Positions 58,872 through 64,000 of a stretch of DNA of 64,000 nucleotides are shown here, piece by piece. The stretch is from positions 12,191 through 76,190 of the forward strand of contig PXRT01000012.1 in assembly GCA_003020925.1 (NCBI GenBank), read 5' to 3'. Made by a program: the position numbers and the translations under genes. The DNA comes from Halobacteriales archaeon QS_6_64_34 (GTDB lineage: Archaea > Halobacteriota > Halobacteria > Halobacteriales > Haloarculaceae). Every line of letters starts with the position of its first letter. Position 1 is the first letter of the stretch. The notes beneath the pieces were generated by a model. That model was not told the origin of the DNA. It saw nothing but the letters and a program-made list of their open reading frames with translations, and made no database searches.

Positions 58872-61800
58872 GTTTCAGAAGGACCCTCGTTGGGTTGAAG
58901 CTCGGATGCCGGCGCGGGAGGTAACGAAGCTCAGTTGTTTCAGAAGGACCCTCGTTGGGTTGAAGCACCGACTCTTGCACATCGTACAAACCGTTTTCCC
59001 GCGTTTCAGAAGGACCCTCGTTGGGTTGAAGCAACCAATATATGTTAGATGTCTCTTGAACCGGCGTAGTTTCAGAAGGACCCTCGTTGGGTTGAAGCCA
59101 ATCTGAGCGGTCAAAGGATTGGGGTGAAGGTGCGTTTCAGAAGGACCCTCGTTGGGTTGAAGCATCACTTTCCAGTGCCACGTAGTATCCCCAGTCATTG
59201 CGTTTCAGAAGGACCCTCGTTGGGTTGAAGCAGTTATGCCTGCTTGCCGCAGATAGGGCTTTAGTGTTTCAGAAGGACCCTCGTTGGGTTGAAGCACTCA
59301 GCGGAGCTTGATTTAGACAATTTTGCTAAAGGTTTCAGAAGGACCCTCGTTGGGTTGAAGCCAAGAAGCGTTTCATCAAGTCCAAAACAATGCGGAGTTT
59401 CAGAAGGACCCTCGTTGGGTTGAAGCAATGATTTGGCCGTCACACCAAGTAGTACAACTAGTTTCAGAAGGACCCTCGTTGGGTTGAAGCGTCGCCTATA
59501 TGCAAGTCAGTAAAATGGAGGACCATGTTTCAGAAGGACCCTCGTTGGGTTGAAGCCTCTCGCGCCGGCATCCGAATAGACTTGTGAATCCTGTTTCAGA
59601 AGGACCCTCGTTGGGTTGAAGCCATGTGTGGACGTGCAGCCGGTCAATGACGTTGTGTTTCAGAAGGACCCTCGTTGGGTTGAAGCAGACGACGCAACGA
59701 GGAGCTGGAAGAGAGAGTGTTTCAGAAGGACCCTCGTTGGGTTGAAGCCAACGGACGGGACCTGTAACCATGACTGACGAATCCGTTTCAGAAGGACCCT
59801 CGTTGGGTTGAAGCGAAATGCTCGATCAGTTCCTCGACGAGGATATCAAGCGTTTCAGAAGGACCCTCGTTGGGTTGAAGCAGTCTGTGGGGTTAATGTT
59901 GATTCTCGGCGTGTCGGTTTCAGAAGGACCCTCGTTGGGTTGAAGCATCCGCGACCTTGCAGCCGTTGTTGACGGCGATGTTTCAGAAGGACCCTCGTTG
60001 GGTTGAAGCTAACACCTCAGGCGGCATGGGTAATAAAAGCTTTGGTTTCAGAAGGACCCTCGTTGGGTTGAAGCACTCCTATCTCTTGTCTTTTTCGCAC
60101 CCGAGAGTCGTTTCAGAAGGACCCTCGTTGGGTTGAAGCCTCTATGGCGACGGTGAGGACAAAGAGGACTTCAGGTTTCAGAAGGACCCTCGTTGGGTTG
60201 AAGCACGTCACGGGCGGCGGCCGGTGTTTTGGCGTGCCACTGGTTTCAGAAGGACCCTCGTTGGGTTGAAGCACTTCCAGTGTTCGGACTGTGAACGGAT
60301 GATAAGCCGTTTCAGAAGGACCCTCGTTGGGTTGAAGCGTCAATGAGCGGGCTTTCAAGCACGTTGCTTGTTGGGTTTCAGAAGGACCCTCGTTGGGTTG
60401 AAGCCCCGGGCTTCGGGAGGCCATGCTATCGTTGATGAACTGTTTCAGAAGGACCCTCGTTGGGTTGAAGCTTCGGGCGGCCCGTGGACGACCTGCGGAA
60501 CGCCGAGTTTCAGAAGGACCCTCGTTGGGTTGAAGCCCCGTATATTCATTAGTAGACGCAAAACACTAAGTGTTTCAGAAGGACCCTCGTTGGGTTGAAG
60601 CGCGTCCAACAGAGTCTCGCTGACGCCGCTTGGCAAGGGTTTCAGAAGGACCCTCGTTGGGTTGAAGCTGCTGGACGCTATCGACCGGCTGGACGAGAAA
60701 GGGGTTTCAGAAGGACCCTCGTTGGGTTGAAGCAAGCTCATCTTTTATCTTTATGACATGATGCCGAGTTTCAGAAGGACCCTCGTTGGGTTGAAGCGGC
60801 GTCCGCGTCGACGTCACGCCGGCGGAGACGATGTTTCAGAAGGACCCTCGTTGGGTTGAAGCGGCCAGCAGTTCGACGTGGGAACGCTCCAGTCGATGTT
60901 TCAGAAGGACCCTCGTTGGGTTGAAGCACCAACTTTAGGATGCGGAAGCGTCCCGAGGAAGAGTTTCAGAAGGACCCTCGTTGGGTTGAAGCCCCATCAA
61001 TCCGAGTGAACCCACCGGGGAACTCCGGTGTTTCAGAAGGACCCTCGTTGGGTTGAAGCTCGGGCTGAGTTCTGTGACGCACTGGAAGGCGCGTTTCAGA
61101 AGGACCCTCGTTGGGTTGAAGCGCAGAGTGTGGAGCCAAATCAGAAAATGAGTAAAGAGGTTTCAGAAGGACCCTCGTTGGGTTGAAGCGAACGTGCGCG
61201 GTTCACGACGTTCTTCGACCCGGAGTTTCAGAAGGACCCTCGTTGGGTTGAAGCTCGGAAGATTTTGCCACGGGGGCCGAATCATGAGCAAGTTTCAGAA
61301 GGACCCTCGTTGGGTTGAAGCATGCCAAGAACGGGCGCAACAGCACTCGTGACCGTGTTTCAGAAGGACCCTCGTTGGGTTGAAGCAGCTCGTGGGCTGA
61401 GGCGTGTGCAGATGCTTTGTGTTTCAGAAGGACCCTCGTTGGGTTGAAGCGCCACGTCAGACACTACCTCGCCGGTTTTCAGCGTTTCAGAAGGACCCTC
61501 GTTGGGTTGAAGCACGTCGTCGCGTACGGGATGTTCGATCGGGCGTCGTTTCAGAAGGACCCTCGTTGGGTTGAAGCGACGACTTCCGCGACGTCCTCGA
61601 GGAGGCGGGCTTCGAGTTTCAGAAGGACCCTCGTTGGGTTGAAGCTCGTAGACCGGCGAGCCGCTCCCGGCCGTCGCGACGTTTCAGAAGGACCCTCGTT
61701 GGGTTGAAGCAGTGTGAGATTGTCCGGCTTGACTCCGGCGAGGCAGTTTCAGAAGGACCCTCGTTGGGTTGAAGCGACCCCAGGTGTCTCGACCGGCGGG

Positions 61801-63546
61801 TCGTCCTTTATGGGTTTCAGAAGGACCCTCGTTGGGTTGAAGCGTCCAGTGGCTCGGCGACTCAACCGGGCCCCGCGAGTTTCAGAAGGACCCTCGTTGG
61901 GTTGAAGCTGTTTCTCGGGGTCCTTGTCGAGTATCTCCTGACAGTTTCAGAAGGACCCTCGTTGGGTTGAAGCTGTTTCTCGGGGTCCTTGTCGAGTATC
62001 TCCTGACAGGTTTCAGAAGGACCCTCGTTGGGTTGAAGCGAGTACGAGCGCCGGGTCAGCGAATCCACAGCCGAGTTTCAGAAGGACCCTCGTTGGGTTG
62101 AAGCACGGCCATCCGAGCGTTATTGCCCGTAGCCATGCTTAGTTTCAGAAGGACCCTCGTTGGGTTGAAGCGTCTCCGCGAGCTGGTAGCCGCCGTTGAT
62201 GTCGACTGTTTCAGAAGGACCCTCGTTGGGTTGAAGCTCGTCCTTGCGGATGTCTGGGTGAGAACGGACATAGCTTCAGAAGGACCCTCGTTGGGTTGAA
62301 GCACCGCCAGAGCGACCGACTCCGGCACGCTACCGATGTGTTTCAGAAGGACCCTCGTTGGGTTGAAGCCGCTTGAGCAATCTCGTCCTGTGTAACGTCT
62401 CTCGGGTTTCAGAAGGACCCTCGTTGGGTTGAAGCGGGCTCAAAGGGGCGGGAAAGAGCAACTGGGTCGTTTCAGAAGGACCCTCGTTGGGTTGAAGCGC
62501 CCCGAACTCGGGGGCCGCCCCCGACGCTCTTATGGTTTCAGAAGGACCCTCGTTGGGTTGAAGCTCGCAGAGCAGGGCCGAAAGTGGCCGGTGAATAGTG
62601 TTTCAGAAGGACCCTCGTTGGGTTGAAGCTCGACCATCCAGACCTCGTCGAAAGACTCCACCAGTTTCAGAAGGACCCTCGTTGGGTTGAAGCGAGAGTG
62701 TGACCGGGGAGACAAAAACGACGGCATTGTTTCAGAAGGACCCTCGTTGGGTTGAAGCGTCTCGGTGTCTGGTGGAAAAGACTCCACGGTCCTGTTTCAG
62801 AAGGACCCTCGTTGGGTTGAAGCACCTCGCGGAAAGCGACTGGCAAGCCATGTTGGCCAAGTTTCAGAAGGACCCTCGTTGGGTTGAAGCCTTCCCAACC
62901 GGGGGGACAGCGACCCAGTGAAAGTCGTTTCAGAAGGACCCTCGTTTGGTTGAAGCGTTCGCGAAGACCAGCCTTACGCACCCCTGCGGGTGTTTCAGAA
63001 GGACCCTCGTTGGGTTGAAGCGGCGACCCCGCCGAGGTACCCGACGTGCAGCTCCGAGTTTCAGAAGGACCCTCGTTGGGTTGAAGCTCGGCGTTGACCA
63101 GCCCGAAGTGAAACCACGAGCGGTTTCAGAAGGACCCTCGTTGGGTTGAAGCAGTGAGTTGCGCTCGAAGGCTGCCAGTGCGCTCCGGTTTCAGAAGGAC
63201 CCTCGTTGGGTTGAAGCGCATCGGAAGTCCTCAATAGAGGGCTGCCGCCTGGTTTCAGAAGGACCCTCGTTGGGTTGAAGCCACGAGGACTGGCGACACG
63301 TCCTCTACCAGTGGACGGTTTCAGAAGGACCCTCGTTGGGTTGAAGCCGCCTTCAGTGTGGGTGGTGTCGGTTCCAGATAAGGTGTTTCAGAAGGACCCT
63401 CGTTGGGTTGAAGCCGAGTCGTCCGGTCGAAAGCGGCGCTGTTCTCGACGAGTTTCAGAAGGACTCTCGTTGGGTTGAAGCCGAGACGCTGGCGACCGAC
63501 GGCGGCATGGAGGCTCGTTTCAGAAGGACCCTCGTTGGGTTGAAGC
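58872..63546 (+). CRISPR. Type I-B CRISPR array, 72 repeats and 71 spacers
   Basis: I located 72 copies of a 30-bp repeat starting GTTTCAGAAG and ending GGGTTGAAGC, with an internal ACCC/GGGT stem. Unit length is 62-68 bp (mean about 65.4), so spacers are mostly 33-38 bp. Three repeats carry single changes, all in the distal fifth: at 62273 (second base C), 62927 (CGTTTGG), and 63452 (ACTCTCG). Spacers after repeats 47 and 48 (61909-61943 and 61974-62009) are the same sequence. The last repeat (63517-63546) is intact. Short ORFs inside are translations of the repeat and not genes. Confidence 0.98.
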
Positions 63547-63667
63547 GACGAGAAGTGCGCGTCGAGTTTGCTGCACAGCCCGATATGTCAACCTGACCTG
63601 TCAAAGAGTTACTTGTACGAGTCTACTGCTGCGTTGAGGCGCTTGATACCTTCGACACCGTTGAAAT
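63547..63667. other. Trailer of the CRISPR array
   Basis: After the last repeat the sequence GACGAGAAGTGCGCGTCGAG onwards has spacer-like length before an AT-richer segment, but no further repeat follows. No gene is seen before the PIN-domain stop at 63668. Confidence 0.4.
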
Positions 63668-64000
63668 TCAGCTAGTCACAACAACGTCCACGTCTACAAG
63701 GCTGTGCAGCGGCCCCGTGTCGAAATCGTTCTTGTTGTGAGTGACGAACGTGCCACCGGCTTCGTGCGCGGTTGCCAGATTCAGCAGGTCGACGGGACCG
63801 AGAGATACGCCCTGCTCCTGTAATCGCTCTTCGAGGTAGGCGGCTTCGAGGGCGGTGTTCCCGGTGAAGCCGACGATGCGGTCCAGCGTCGACGTGAGAC
63901 GAGTCCGTGCGCGTTTCATCTCCGAGCGGCCGTTACACGACCGGTAGAACTCGAAAGCGACGATGGATGGGATTGTCCACTCGTCGCTACGGTACTGTTG
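63668..64000 (-). CDS. PIN-domain protein (VapC-like toxin), truncated by window edge
   Basis: Read leftward from the window end, the frame is open and stops at 63668. About 110 residues are visible. They include EWTIPSIVAFEFYRS with the PIN glutamate, GPVDLLNLATAHE with a conserved Asp, and FVTHNKNDFD with the final acidic cluster, the usual layout of VapC ribonucleases. The N-terminal part with the first catalytic Asp lies outside the window. A Met at 63919 is internal to the domain, so it is not the true start. A VapB antitoxin would be expected upstream, beyond 64000. Confidence 0.82.
   Translation of the reverse strand, partial: QQYRSDEWTIPSIVAFEFYRSCNGRSEMKRARTRLTSTLDRIVGFTGNTALEAAYLEERLQEQGVSLGPVDLLNLATAHEAGGTFVTHNKNDFDTGPLHSLVDVDVVVTS

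Noticed and set aside
58849-63596. Many short ORFs on both strands with repeated protein motifs (RRTLVGLK, KDPRWVEA, LQPNEGPSET, FNPTRVLLK)
   Set aside because: They are six-frame translations of the CRISPR repeat and do not encode proteins.

Overview
The window is from a haloarchaeon, probably in or near the Haloarculaceae. The evidence is high-GC DNA (lower only in islands), acidic proteins, archaeal ribosomal proteins S15 and S3Ae next to a KEOPS Pcc1 subunit, halocyanin, class III (pilin-type) signal peptides, many leaderless genes with a TATA box about 27 bp upstream, and a haloarchaeal type I-B CRISPR-Cas locus. Family calls come from reading the translations; no database search was run.

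Layout. 1-3.5 kb: a dhaKLM operon (PTS-type dihydroxyacetone kinase), a thioredoxin-fold protein and a small winged-helix protein. 3.7-5.3 kb: an Lrp/AsnC regulator translationally coupled to a PLP aminotransferase. 5.6-18.5 kb: a type IV pilus-like cluster made of a GspE/PilB ATPase, a TadC/PilC membrane platform, five small or medium proteins with pilin-like N-termini (one carrying FG-GAP/VCBS-like calcium-binding repeats), and a divergent 1279-residue pilin-like protein with CARDB-like repeats. 18.7-19.5 kb: mobile-element debris and tRNA-Ala. 19.5-22 kb: rps15, a RecJ-like gene, pcc1 and rps3ae. 22-34.5 kb: housekeeping genes (halocyanin, purK, an Agl23-like membrane protein, ribH, an aspartate aminotransferase, ribL, a JAMM protease, an S1/OB/DHH nuclease, an exported PLD-family protein, a HEAT protein, purE). 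34.7-47.1 kb: an NDH-1/Nuo-like complex (A, B, CD, H, I, J, J, K, L, M, N) with no NADH-input subunits, split in two by a membrane histidine kinase that has its own promoter. 47.1-48.6 kb: an MBL-fold hydrolase, a 67-residue protein and tRNA-Val.

48.6-63.5 kb: a complete type I-B CRISPR-Cas locus (cas6-cas8b-cas7-cas5-cas3-cas4-cas1-cas2) followed by an array of 72 repeats and 71 spacers. The window ends inside a PIN-domain (VapC-like) gene read leftwards.

The most interesting places are (i) the roughly 580-bp low-GC gap between tRNA-Val and cas6, which holds a duplicated tRNA 3' end, an 18-bp palindrome and rare-codon mini-ORFs, one with a strong Shine-Dalgarno; this resembles, without proving, a CreTA-like CRISPR-addiction module; (ii) an AT-rich block inside cas8b; (iii) tRNA 3'-end duplications at both tRNA genes; (iv) a dispersed inverted-repeat element seen three times; and (v) the kinase that splits the nuo operon.
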